Source: Bacteroidales bacterium
GTDB lineage: Bacteria > Bacteroidota > Bacteroidia > Bacteroidales > Muribaculaceae
DNA length: 11,256 bases
Reading direction: 5' to 3'
Assembly (NCBI GenBank): GCA_004553485.1
Contig: SFLG01000063.1
Span: 1 to 11,256 of the forward strand
The notes under the pieces: model-generated
Told to the model about the DNA's origin: nothing
The model's input: the letters and a program-made list of their open reading frames with translations, nothing else
Database searches by the model: none
Shown: piece after piece, positions 5,342 through 11,256 of the stretch
Position numbering within the stretch: position 1 is the stretch's first letter
Layout of the letters: the number at the start of each line of letters is the position of its first letter
Program-made: the position numbers and the translations under genes

Positions 5342-8047
5342 TCAGCGGTTCATCTGATAGTATTCGTAGTATTTGAGGGCGATGTCGGGGATGTCGGTGG
5401 TGATGTAGTCGGCATCCTGGCGGTTGAACCAGCCTATTTCGTCACTGGTGTTGATGGTCCAGCCGTTGACTTCGAGTCCCTTGTCGTGAGCCTGCTTGAT
5501 CCACGCGGGGTTGGCTTTGAGCTTGTCGAGCTTGTAGTCGATGGAAATACCGGCCGAGAGGTTGGAGGGAGCCTTGTCGCCGCCAAGATACTGCACGGGA
5601 TATTTCTGATTGGCGATGTACTGGCATGTGCCGTAGTCAAAGGCGATGAACGCCACTTGCGCCTCCACCTTCTTGGCCTTTACGCACTTGATGACCTCGG
5701 CGGCGGCAGCCTGCGTTTTGGCGGTGGTATTGTGCGTCTTGATCTCGATTATCAGCTTGACGTCGCTGGTGTTCTCGTCGCTCTTGATGATGTCGAGGAA
5801 CTCGTTGAGGGCGGGCAGTACCTCGCCGTTGGAGATGGTCTTGTTGCGGACAGCCGAATACGCGTTCTGGTAAATGCTTACGTTGTCGATTTTCTCGTCG
5901 TGGTAGCAGACGCTTGCCTTGTCGGTGGTGCACCATACGTCGCACTCCGAGCCGTAGACGCCTAAGGCGATGGCGTTGCGCAACGACGAGCGCGAGTTGT
6001 GGGCCGAGCCGGCGGGTTTCCAGTGGCCGCGGTGGGCGATGACCTTGCATCCCCGGGGGAGGGTCGTGGTGACGGTGAACGAGCTGGTGCCGAGCTTCTG
6101 TACAATGTCGCCGCGTTTTACCAGGATGTCATATTTGCCGGTGGCCAGACCCGAGGGCAGCGTGGCGACACCGCGGTCGGCCTCGATGGTGGTGGGGACG
6201 GTGACGACGGTGCCCGACGAGTTGCGCAGCTGGATGACGTCGCCCTCTTTCCAGCCGTGGCCCCAGACGGGCATGCGTGCGCCGGCTTTGACGGCGATGT
6301 CGCTGAGCACAAACTCGTTGCTGATGGGCACCGAGTAGGTGCTTACGCCCTTGTGGACGTCGCGGTAGAGCAGGTAAACGTTCTCCTCGCTGAGCGGCTT
6401 GTCGTAGATGCGGGCCACGGCGATGTCGCCGCGCCATCCATGCGAGACGGCGTTGTTGGCTGCGGGGTCGCCGCCGATGGTGAATTTGGTGCAGCCGCTG
6501 GTGGGGAATACCAGCGAGCCGGCGGCGTCGGCGCTGCCCTGGAGGCGTCCGTTGACGTAGATGTGGCATTTGGCCGATGCCTTGTCATATACACCCACAA
6601 TGTGGTAGAAGGCCTTGGGCGAGGGTACGGTGGTGCTGGTAGCCCAGCGCCAGGTGCTTTTGCCGTCGGTGCTGACGTTGGGCAGGAAGGTCAGCACGTT
6701 CTTGCCGCCGCCGTTGGCGGTCTTGCAGATGAGGAAGCCGGTGCCGCCGCCCTGGTGCGAGCTGAAGGGCTTGATTTCGGCATCGGCCATGGGGCTTATG
6801 TAGTTGGCCATGATGACGGCCTCCATGGTGTGGCCGTCGGCAAGGCCGTTGCGGATGGTGTTGTTGTTGGTGTAGTCGACGCGGTACCACTCCGAGACGT
6901 TGGAGCCGCCCCATTCGTTGGTGAACTGTGCCACGTAGCGTCCGAACTCGGGGCTGTAATATGTGGACGTGGCGCCACGCTCGACGGTGGAGTGCAGGGG
7001 CGAGATGTCGGAGGCCGTGCCGTCGGCGCCAAACTCTACGTCGAGCAGGTCGGCCTTGGGCAGAAGCGGGGTGTTGAGGCCCTGGACGCCGTGCTCGACA
7101 CCGCGGTAGAGTGCCTCCACCTCTTTGGTCTCAAGAGGTTTACTATAGATGCGTGCCACGGCGACGTCGCCGTTCCAGGCCTGCTCGACAGCGTTGTTGG
7201 TGTTGGGATCGCCGCCGATGGTGAAGCGTGTGCAGCCGGTGATGGGGAAGATGAAGTCGCCGGGCGAGGCCACCTCGCCCTCGAGCACGCCGTTGACGTA
7301 GATGCGGCTCACGCCCTTCTCCTTGTCGTAGACGCCGACGATGTGGTAGTAGGCCTGGTCGGCGGGCTTGACGTTACTCGTGGCCCAGCACCAGTTGCTG
7401 CTGCCCTTGCTCGATACGTTGGGCAGGAAGGTGAGCGCGTTGCGTCCGCCGCCGTTGCCGGTCTTGCAGATCATTATGCCGGTGCCGCCATTCTGGTGCG
7501 AGCTGAAGGGCTTGACCTCGGAGTTGGCGAGGGTGGTGCCGTAGTTGGCTTTGATGACGGCCTCGATGGAGTGGCCGGCTGCCAGGGCGTCCTTGAAGGC
7601 CTTGTTGTCGGTGTAGTCTACGCTGTACCACTGGGTGGCGGTGCCGGCCCAGGGGTTGTCGAAGCTGGCCACGTAGCGGCCGAGGCTGTTGTTGTAGACG
7701 GTGCGGGTGTTGTTGCACTGGATATCGTGGTGCATTGGCGACACGTCCTCGGCCGTGCCGTCGGCCTTGAACTCCACGTCGAGCAGGTCGGCCAGCGGCA
7801 TCACGTCGTCAAACACCACCGAGTCGATGCCCTCGCCGGGGATGGTCTGGATAATCTGCCTGGTTTCGTCTACCAGATGTATCTTGTTGGGTTCAAGTAT
7901 GTTGAGGTGGTCGGTGCGGTCGGTCGGAACAATCTTTACGGCAGTTCCCGAGCGATAGAACACCATATTTTCGGCATCGGCCTGTACAACTGCACCGGCA
8001 CATGCGGCGAGCACAGCGGCGGCCGCGGTCAATTTTGCGATTTTCAC
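5342..8047 (-). CDS. Secreted protein with two LamG-like domains and a C-terminal glycerophosphodiester phosphodiesterase (GDPD) domain
   Basis: This 901-residue protein starts at GTG 8047, overlapping the upstream stop as GTGA, so translation is probably coupled. The signal sequence (1-25) offers both an LAAC lipobox (C16) and a signal peptidase I-like site (QADA/EN). Residues 27-80 are a short module shared with the upstream protein. Two LamG/concanavalin-like domains follow, at about 84-320 and 331-567, offset by a constant 247 residues. A beta-sandwich linker lies at 572-662. The GDPD domain (668-893) keeps HRG (672-674), E701 and D703, HD (716-717), EIK (768-770) and W863. GDPD enzymes split glycerophosphodiesters to glycerol-3-phosphate and an alcohol. 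Here it would act in the periplasm or at the surface, with the LamG domains perhaps binding glycans. The usual EN after HRG is replaced by AHNSRSS. Substrate unknown. Confidence 0.85.
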   Translation of the reverse strand: MKIAKLTAAAAVLAACAGAVVQADAENMVFYRSGTAVKIVPTDRTDHLNILEPNKIHLVDETRQIIQTIPGEGIDSVVFDDVMPLADLLDVEFKADGTAEDVSPMHHDIQCNNTRTVYNNSLGRYVASFDNPWAGTATQWYSVDYTDNKAFKDALAAGHSIEAVIKANYGTTLANSEVKPFSSHQNGGTGIMICKTGNGGGRNALTFLPNVSSKGSSNWCWATSNVKPADQAYYHIVGVYDKEKGVSRIYVNGVLEGEVASPGDFIFPITGCTRFTIGGDPNTNNAVEQAWNGDVAVARIYSKPLETKEVEALYRGVEHGVQGLNTPLLPKADLLDVEFGADGTASDISPLHSTVERGATSTYYSPEFGRYVAQFTNEWGGSNVSEWYRVDYTNNNTIRNGLADGHTMEAVIMANYISPMADAEIKPFSSHQGGGTGFLICKTANGGGKNVLTFLPNVSTDGKSTWRWATSTTVPSPKAFYHIVGVYDKASAKCHIYVNGRLQGSADAAGSLVFPTSGCTKFTIGGDPAANNAVSHGWRGDIAVARIYDKPLSEENVYLLYRDVHKGVSTYSVPISNEFVLSDIAVKAGARMPVWGHGWKEGDVIQLRNSSGTVVTVPTTIEADRGVATLPSGLATGKYDILVKRGDIVQKLGTSSFTVTTTLPRGCKVIAHRGHWKPAGSAHNSRSSLRNAIALGVYGSECDVWCTTDKASVCYHDEKIDNVSIYQNAYSAVRNKTISNGEVLPALNEFLDIIKSDENTSDVKLIIEIKTHNTTAKTQAAAAEVIKCVKAKKVEAQVAFIAFDYGTCQYIANQKYPVQYLGGDKAPSNLSAGISIDYKLDKLKANPAWIKQAHDKGLEVNGWTINTSDEIGWFNRQDADYITTDIPDIALKYYEYYQMNR
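6347..7798 (-). repeat. Internal duplication encoding the two LamG-like domains
   Basis: Coding bases 7088-7798 and 6347-7057 encode two copies of the same domain, about 741 bases apart. Shared blocks include ADLLDVEF, KPFSSHQ, LTFLPNVS, YHIVGVYDK, FTIGGDP and VARIY at constant offset. I estimate more than half the residues are identical, indicating a fairly recent tandem duplication. Confidence 0.85.
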
Positions 8048-8529
8048 GGTTCTCTAAAAGCGATTTTGAAGGTTGAACACTTGTCGGCGCATTCGACAGC
8101 GACAACGTAAACGCCCGTGTCGGGCACTCTGAATTTTGCCGTACCGGCGGCGCCCTTCACGCGGGCGGTCTCGCGGCCGTTGATGTCGACCACCGTCACT
8201 GTCGCCGTGGCGGGCAGACCCGTCACCGTGCCTTCAAGGCCGGCGACCGACAGCTGCCAGCCGCTGTCGCTGACAATTTCCTCTACCGCGGTGGGCTTGT
8301 TCTGTGAGAACGACAGGTAGCCCGTCTCGGCGGAGTTGTAGGTGTACACCTGATTGGTGTGGGTCACAAGATTGATTTTGTCGTTGGCAAATTCGACGCG
8401 GCGTACATTGTCAACAATCTGCTGCTGCGTGCCGTCGGTACGGTAGACAGTGACCTTTTTTGACATAGCCGAATCGGGCCCGATTAACGCCGCGCCTGAA
8501 AGCACGGCCAAAGCTATTAGCTTTTTCAT
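8044..8529 (-). CDS. Secreted protein with a type IX-like C-terminal sorting domain
   Basis: This 161-residue protein starts at ATG 8529; a longer upstream reading lacks a signal peptide at its start. MKKLIALAVL opens a signal sequence of about 22 residues. Residues 25-74 match the N-terminal module of the next gene: VYR-x-x-GT, then a short strand, then KI-x-LV and Q, ending in a hydrophobic strand. Residues 88-161 form a beta-rich domain with VTVVDINGRE and the PDTGVYVVAV motif typical of Bacteroidetes type IX secretion (Por) C-terminal sorting domains. There is no enzyme domain between them. It is first in a two-gene operon, its TGA (8044-8046) overlapping the GTG start of the LamG/GDPD gene. 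Possible roles are a small surface protein or partner of the GDPD protein; function unknown. Confidence 0.75.
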   Translation of the reverse strand: MKKLIALAVLSGAALIGPDSAMSKKVTVYRTDGTQQQIVDNVRRVEFANDKINLVTHTNQVYTYNSAETGYLSFSQNKPTAVEEIVSDSGWQLSVAGLEGTVTGLPATATVTVVDINGRETARVKGAAGTAKFRVPDTGVYVVAVECADKCSTFKIAFREP

Positions 8530-8567
8530 GTAGATTATAAATTGACGCCAAAATTGTAATGACAATG

Positions 8568-8597
8568 CAAATTTAACAAATGATTTGCAAACACAAG
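8568..8597 (-). promoter_or_regulatory. Bacteroidetes promoter for the two-gene operon
   Basis: On the - strand TAAATTTG (8575 to 8568) matches the -7 consensus TAnnTTTG. CTTG (8597 to 8594) lies 18 bases upstream, close to the -33 TTTG position. The predicted start is near 8560, giving a leader of about 30 bases before ATG 8529. Confidence 0.6.
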
Positions 8598-8638
8598 CCC
8601 CTCCCGTCCATTTTTGCTGACACATAGCAAAATAGTAA

Positions 8639-8663
8639 GGGGCGGCCCGGTGAGGGTCGCCCC
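8639..8663 (-). terminator. Terminator hairpin of the DJ-1-family gene
   Basis: GGGGCGGCCC (8639-8648) and GGGTCGCCCC (8654-8663) form a ten-pair stem with one mismatch and a five-base loop. On the - strand it lies 27 bases past the stop and is followed by TTACTATTTTGC, a weak T-rich tail. It separates this gene from the downstream operon. Confidence 0.7.
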
Positions 8664-8689
8664 GAAGGTGTGGGCCGCGCGGGCCGGGG

Positions 8690-9277
8690 TCAGCAGAGGT
8701 AGTAGGGCATCGAGCCGGGGAAGACGAGTAGGCCCGAGGCTACCTCCTCGGCTTTCTCCTTGCCGGCGGTGTGGGCGATGATGGCCAGTCCGAAGTAGAA
8801 GGCCGACGACGGGCCGTTGGAGGTGATGAAGTTGCCGTCAACGACTACGCGGTCGGTGTGGTACTCGGCGCCGCCGTCGATGAGGACGTCGTCAAAACCG
8901 GGGTAGCAGGTGGCTTTGCGGCCGCGCAGCAGGCCCAGGGGCGAGAGCACGGCGGCGGGTGCGGCGCAGATGGCGGCGATGTTGCCATGGTTCATGGCGT
9001 GCACGCGCAGCAGGTCGTTGAGGGGAGCGAAGGCGGCAAGGTTGGTGGAGCCGGGGAGGCCGCCGGGGAGTATCAGAAAATCGGCCTCGCCGAAATCGGT
9101 CTGCTTGAAGGTGAGGTCGGCCTCGACGGCGATGCCGTGGGCGCCGACGACTTTGCGCGTGTCGGTGATGGATACGGTGCGCACCTCAATGCCGGCGCGG
9201 CGAAGAAGGTCTACCTGGGTCAGGGCCTCGACTTCCTCAAAGCCCTCAGCTAAGAATACAAATGATGTCTTTGCCAT
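8690..9277 (-). CDS. DJ-1/PfpI (YajL-like) family protein
   Basis: This 195-residue protein has typical DJ-1 family length and landmarks. The N-terminal strand leads to AEGFEEVEA, where E17 matches the conserved Glu that hydrogen-bonds the active cysteine. LPGG is at 70-73. The nucleophile elbow AAICAAPAAVL carries C104. CYPGF and SNGPSSAFYFGLAI follow as in YajL-type members. The family is cytosolic and includes proposed glyoxalase/deglycase and redox-stress chaperone activities; many bacterial members are misnamed as thiamine-biosynthesis ThiJ. ATG 9277 gives the standard start; an upstream in-frame start would add a Thr-Pro repeat stretch read from the tandem repeat at 9318-9353. It ends in its own terminator and faces apbE divergently. 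The substrate cannot be set from sequence. Confidence 0.88.
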   Translation of the reverse strand: MAKTSFVFLAEGFEEVEALTQVDLLRRAGIEVRTVSITDTRKVVGAHGIAVEADLTFKQTDFGEADFLILPGGLPGSTNLAAFAPLNDLLRVHAMNHGNIAAICAAPAAVLSPLGLLRGRKATCYPGFDDVLIDGGAEYHTDRVVVDGNFITSNGPSSAFYFGLAIIAHTAGKEKAEEVASGLLVFPGSMPYYLC

Positions 9278-9317
9278 ATTGTTGCGGGTTAGTATGTGTT
9301 GGTGTTTTAAGTTGTTT

Positions 9318-9353
9318 GGCGGTGTCGGCGGTGTCGGCGGTGTCATCGGTGTT
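9318..9353. repeat. Nine-base tandem repeat, three exact copies plus one degenerate
   Basis: GGCGGTGTC occurs at 9318-9326, 9327-9335 and 9336-9344, followed by the related ATCGGTGTT (9345-9353). It lies 41-76 bases upstream of the DJ-1-family start. Copy number could vary by slippage. If an upstream start were used, it would read as a Thr-Pro-Pro repeat. Confidence 0.85.
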
Positions 9354-9456
9354 GACCGTCAGAGGCATTCCAATGACAACGGTTAAAATGTAGTTACAGA
9401 TTGTTGGAAATTCAGCAACCTCGTTGCTAAGGTACGGTTTTAATTTTCAAAAGATG

Positions 9457-9464
9457 TATTTTTG
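9457..9464 (+). promoter_or_regulatory. Candidate -7 box for apbE
   Basis: TATTTTTG fits TAnnTTTG and would start transcription near 9471, giving a leader of about 120 bases to ATG 9594. No good TTTG -33 box is seen, only T-rich sequence. The leader carries a small hairpin CTGC (9495-9498) / GCAG (9505-9508) and the palindrome described separately. Confidence 0.4.
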
Positions 9465-9528
9465 TACTGAAAAATTCACTTCCGAGCCAAAAAACTGCCT
9501 TTTTGCAGCGGGACTACAAAGATAAAAC

Positions 9529-9558
9529 CCCTGCGAGGCAACAATTGTTGACTCGGGG
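9529..9558. promoter_or_regulatory. Extended palindrome in the apbE leader
   Basis: CAACAATTGTTG (9539-9550) is a perfect 12-base palindrome. It is flanked by CGAG (9534-9537) and CTCG (9552-9555), then CCC (9529-9531) and GGG (9556-9558), with a two-base bulge. It could be a protein-binding operator or a leader hairpin, 36 bases before the apbE start. No regulator is identified. Confidence 0.4.
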
Positions 9559-9593
9559 CAGCACCACAACCACCACAAAAACCACTCTTCACC

Positions 9594-10607
9594 ATGCGTG
9601 ACTTAAAACACACAATAACGACAGTGCTGACGGCCGTGGCCGCCGTACTTGTCCTCACGGGCTGCTCGAAGGAGCAATGGCGCAAGGCCCAGGGCTCGAT
9701 ATGGGGCACAACATACACCATAACCTATTACAGCGACCGCGACCTCGGCGACTCCATCGTGGCCGAAATGTCGCGCGTGGACAAGGAGCTGTCGATTTTC
9801 AACCCCGAGAGCAATGTCTCGCTCATCAACGCCAACAAGACCGACCTGCTGTCGCCGATGACGAGCGAGATTTTCCAGGAGTCGCGCAACATCAACAAAA
9901 TCACCGACGGGATGTTCGACCCCACCATCGGACCGCTGTCCGAGCTGTGGGGCTTCGGCAGCACAAAGCGCGACCCGGGCCAGGCCGTCGACTCGGCTGC
10001 CGTGCAGGAGTGTCTGGGTGCCGTGGGCATTGACGAGTGCACCGTCAGCGCCAAAACCTTACGCATCGTCAAGAAACGCGAGGACACGCGCTTCGACTTC
10101 GGTGCGATAGCAAAGGGATATGGCGTGGACTGCGTGGCCAATGTGCTCAAGCGCAACAAGGTGACAAATTACATGGTCGAGGTTGGCGGCGAAATGGCGA
10201 TGTCGGGCTACAACCCGTCCGGCAAAGAGTGGTATGTGCAGATCGACAGCCCCGAGAGCGGCACATCGGAGCACGTCGCCCTCACCAGGGTGCATCTCAC
10301 CGACTGCTGCGTGGCCACCAGCGGCAACTACCGCAACACCCGCACCCTTGCCGACGGCCAGCGCGTGGGCCACACCATCTCGCCCGTAACGGGCTACCCC
10401 GTGCAGACCGACGTACTGTCGGCCACCATCGTCGCCAAGCAGTGCGTCATCGCTGACGCCCTCGCCACCGCCTGCATGACCATGAACAGCGACGCCGCCC
10501 TGCGCATGCTCGCCGGCTCGCCCTGCCTCTCCGCCCTCCTGCAGGTATCGCGCCCCGGCGGCCGTATCGAGACCGTCACCTACGGCCCCGCCTTCGCCGC
10601 CAAGTAA
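9594..10607 (+). CDS. apbE: FAD:protein FMN transferase, lipoprotein
   Basis: This 337-residue enzyme moves FMN from FAD onto Thr/Ser of target flavoproteins (such as NqrB/C, RnfG/D or other FMN-binding-domain proteins) on the outer face of the inner membrane. The signal peptide ends in the lipobox LTGC with C24, so it is a lipoprotein. Family motifs appear in order: SIWGTTYTITYY (35-46), the FNPESNVSLIN segment (69-79), MFDPTIGPLSELWGFG (107-122), DFGAIAKGYGVD (168-179), VEVGGE (195-200), ATSGNY (241-246), GHTISPVTGYPV (259-270) and ADALATA (287-293) with the metal-binding Asp. Length is normal and all key motifs are present. It stands alone, divergent from the DJ-1-family gene; no Rnf or Nqr genes are visible, so its target is elsewhere. 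Confidence 0.93.
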   Translation: MRDLKHTITTVLTAVAAVLVLTGCSKEQWRKAQGSIWGTTYTITYYSDRDLGDSIVAEMSRVDKELSIFNPESNVSLINANKTDLLSPMTSEIFQESRNINKITDGMFDPTIGPLSELWGFGSTKRDPGQAVDSAAVQECLGAVGIDECTVSAKTLRIVKKREDTRFDFGAIAKGYGVDCVANVLKRNKVTNYMVEVGGEMAMSGYNPSGKEWYVQIDSPESGTSEHVALTRVHLTDCCVATSGNYRNTRTLADGQRVGHTISPVTGYPVQTDVLSATIVAKQCVIADALATACMTMNSDAALRMLAGSPCLSALLQVSRPGGRIETVTYGPAFAAK

Positions 10608-10645
10608 TGTCCCAAGCAAATTTTTGCGATGTAAAAAAATTAATG

Positions 10646-10677
10646 GCGAGGAGATGCACTGTGAAACATCTTCCCGC
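10646..10677 (+). terminator. Possible weak terminator hairpin after apbE
   Basis: GCGAGGAGATG (10646-10656) and CATCTTCCCGC (10667-10677) can pair with one mismatch and one G-T pair around a ten-base loop. It begins 39 bases after the apbE stop. No T-run follows, so the assignment is weak. Confidence 0.3.
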
Positions 10678-10710
10678 CGCGGGTAGAGGCTGGCTATAAT
10701 AATAACAGAA

Positions 10711-10786
10711 CAGCTAAAGTAGGTAGCTAAATTAGCTATAGTAGCTAAAATAGCTAAAGTAGCTAAGGTAGCTATTTTAGCCCGGT
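10711..10786. repeat. Nine-base tandem repeat array (TAGCTAAAG-like)
   Basis: Six contiguous nine-base units occupy 10724-10777: TAGCTAAAT, TAGCTATAG, TAGCTAAAA, TAGCTAAAG, TAGCTAAGG, TAGCTATTT. A related AGCTAAAGT precedes them (10712-10720) and TAGCCCGGT follows. The TAGCT half is invariant and the second half varies. The array ends where the transposase remnant begins. Confidence 0.85.
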
Positions 10787-10787
10787 T

Positions 10788-10955
10788 GGCTTTCCCAACG
10801 AGCACTCGGATGAAATTATCAACTTCTTTATAAACCGGTCTACTAATGCATCGGCTGAATCCATGAACTCCAAAATAAAGGCATTCAGGGCAAAGCTGCA
10901 TGGTGTCAACGACTCTAAATTCTTTATCTTTCGACTCTGCAATCTATATGCCTAA
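10788..10955 (+). mobile_element. C-terminal remnant of an IS transposase (ISL3/ISAon1-like)
   Basis: The frame 10788-10952, ending in TAA at 10953-10955, encodes the last 55 residues of a DDE-type transposase: NEHSDEIINFF, then NRSTNASAES, then KIKAFRAKLHGV, then FFIFRLCNLYA. The E of NASAES followed by N and KIK fits the third catalytic acidic residue of ISL3-type transposases. Everything upstream is missing and replaced by the nine-base array, so the element is dead. Its right end may lie near 10972-10998 (GCGCCGACTTTTGTAGTGA), but without a left end the inverted repeat cannot be confirmed. Confidence 0.75.
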
Positions 10956-11016
10956 ACACAGCTTTATTACTATGCGCCGACTTTTGTAGTGACTTTACGA
11001 AAATGGGGTTAAAATT

Positions 11017-11057
11017 AAAATCGCTAACAATCTATAATTGAGATTGTTAGCGATTTT
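11017..11057 (-). terminator. Perfect 17-bp terminator hairpin
   Basis: AAAATCGCTAACAATCT (11017-11033) pairs perfectly with 11041-11057 around a seven-base loop. On the - strand it is followed by AATTTTAACCCC, a T-containing tail, and it sits just downstream of the tRNA-like 3' end at 11063-11079. It could also end + strand transcripts (TTTTG follows). Confidence 0.75.
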
Positions 11058-11062
11058 GTGGG

Positions 11063-11079
11063 TGGTACCACCAGGAATC
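11063..11079 (-). other. Probable 3'-end fragment of a tRNA gene (tRNA-Phe-like), possible attachment-site scar
   Basis: Read on the - strand, 11079 to 11063 gives GATTCCTGGTGGTACCA. This resembles the end of a tRNA: part of the T-loop (GATT), the T-stem 3' strand (CCTGG), the acceptor 3' strand (TGGTACC) and discriminator A. It matches my memory of Bacteroidales tRNA-Phe. A strong terminator follows six bases later, as behind a tRNA. Upstream of the T-loop the match stops abruptly and there is no anticodon arm or 5' half, so it is not a working tRNA. Tyrosine recombinases commonly leave such tRNA 3' ends as att copies. Confidence 0.4.
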
Positions 11080-11092
11080 AGTCGGGCAAACG

Positions 11093-11256
11093 TTAAACAG
11101 CACAAGGCGATGCGCCGTGCCTGTGAATCGGTAGGCTACAGACACTGTTTATCGCCAGAATTATCACATCATCTGGACGCAAGCGGTGGTGATAAGGTTG
11201 TGTGAGGTAATACGCCCGGCGCACTGCCTCACGCTCCTGTCGCCACAGCGTCTTAT
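11093..11256 (-). CDS. 3' end of an unidentified gene entering from the right edge
   Basis: On the - strand 53 codons are open from 11254 to TAA at 11093-11095. The peptide starts KTLWRQEREAVRRAYYL, continues with PYHHRLRPDDV and ends in SPCAV. The first two thirds look like a basic amphipathic helix region; the end is less protein-like. I do not recognise the family. It stops 14 bases from the tRNA-like scar, so it may be the last gene of an integrated element. A chance open frame is possible at this length. Confidence 0.4.
   Translation of the reverse strand, partial: KTLWRQEREAVRRAYYLTQPYHHRLRPDDVIILAINSVCSLPIHRHGASPCAV

Noticed and set aside
5999..8110. 703-codon + strand open frame opposite the LamG/GDPD gene
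   Set aside because: Its product is Gly/Val/Asp/Ala-rich with no domain, while the - strand protein has a signal peptide, repeated domains and catalytic motifs. The open frame follows from codon bias.
10711..10786. CRISPR array
   Set aside because: The units are nine bases and contiguous, without spacers of 30 or more bases, and there are no cas genes.
10059..10901. 280-codon - strand open frame overlapping apbE and the repeat array
   Set aside because: It runs antisense to apbE, through the nine-base array (giving artificial Leu-Ala-Thr repeats) and antisense to the transposase remnant. It has no family features.
11150..11200. + strand peptide NYHIIWTQ resembling the start of IS200-type transposases
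   Set aside because: The resemblance covers only a few residues and the next codons show no further similarity. The - strand frame is open across the same bases.

Overview
The window looks like chromosomal DNA of a gut Bacteroidales bacterium, most likely Muribaculaceae-like. The evidence is the GC-rich housekeeping genes, Bacteroidetes-type promoter boxes (TAnnTTTG), the Bacteroidetes style of RHS core, a secreted protein with a type IX-secretion-like C-terminal domain, and a rlmL gene without the RlmK half. The taxonomic call rests on remembered family features, not on a database search.

Positions 1-3295 are a polymorphic-toxin (RHS) locus, all on the + strand. It opens with the 3' end of an rhs gene. 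The GC-rich core ends in a DP-x-G junction and is followed by an AT-rich variable tip with hydrophobic C-terminal segments. Next is a small protein with three membrane segments, the likely immunity protein. A second partial copy of the RHS core follows. It is broken by a deletion and frameshift and carries a JAB/JAMM-type metallopeptidase tip (E...HSH...S..D), with an overlapping putative immunity gene behind it. The array ends in a frameshifted gene remnant. This is the layout of an rhs gene with displaced, silent or orphan tip cassettes that could be exchanged through the repeated core.

Positions 3296-5280 hold an unexplained 290-base gap, a Bacteroidetes -7 box, and a THUMP-domain 23S rRNA methyltransferase (rlmL) with a long basic KPFG-repeat tail. 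It ends in a perfect 15-bp hairpin shared with the convergent gene.

Positions 5298-9277 are on the - strand. A promoter drives a two-gene operon with a 4-base GTGA overlap: a 161-residue secreted protein with a type IX-like sorting domain, then a 901-residue secreted protein with two LamG-like domains, a beta-sandwich linker and a C-terminal glycerophosphodiester phosphodiesterase domain. Both proteins begin with the same short N-terminal module after the signal peptide. Upstream of them is a separately terminated DJ-1/PfpI-family gene.

Positions 9278-10607 hold a divergent intergenic region and apbE, a lipoprotein FAD:protein FMN transferase, on the + strand.

Positions 10608-11256 are a mobile or decayed zone: a 9-base tandem repeat array, the C-terminal fragment of a transposase, a perfect 17-bp terminator hairpin, what looks like the last 17 bases of a tRNA (possible attachment-site scar), and the 3' end of an unidentified gene running in from the right edge.
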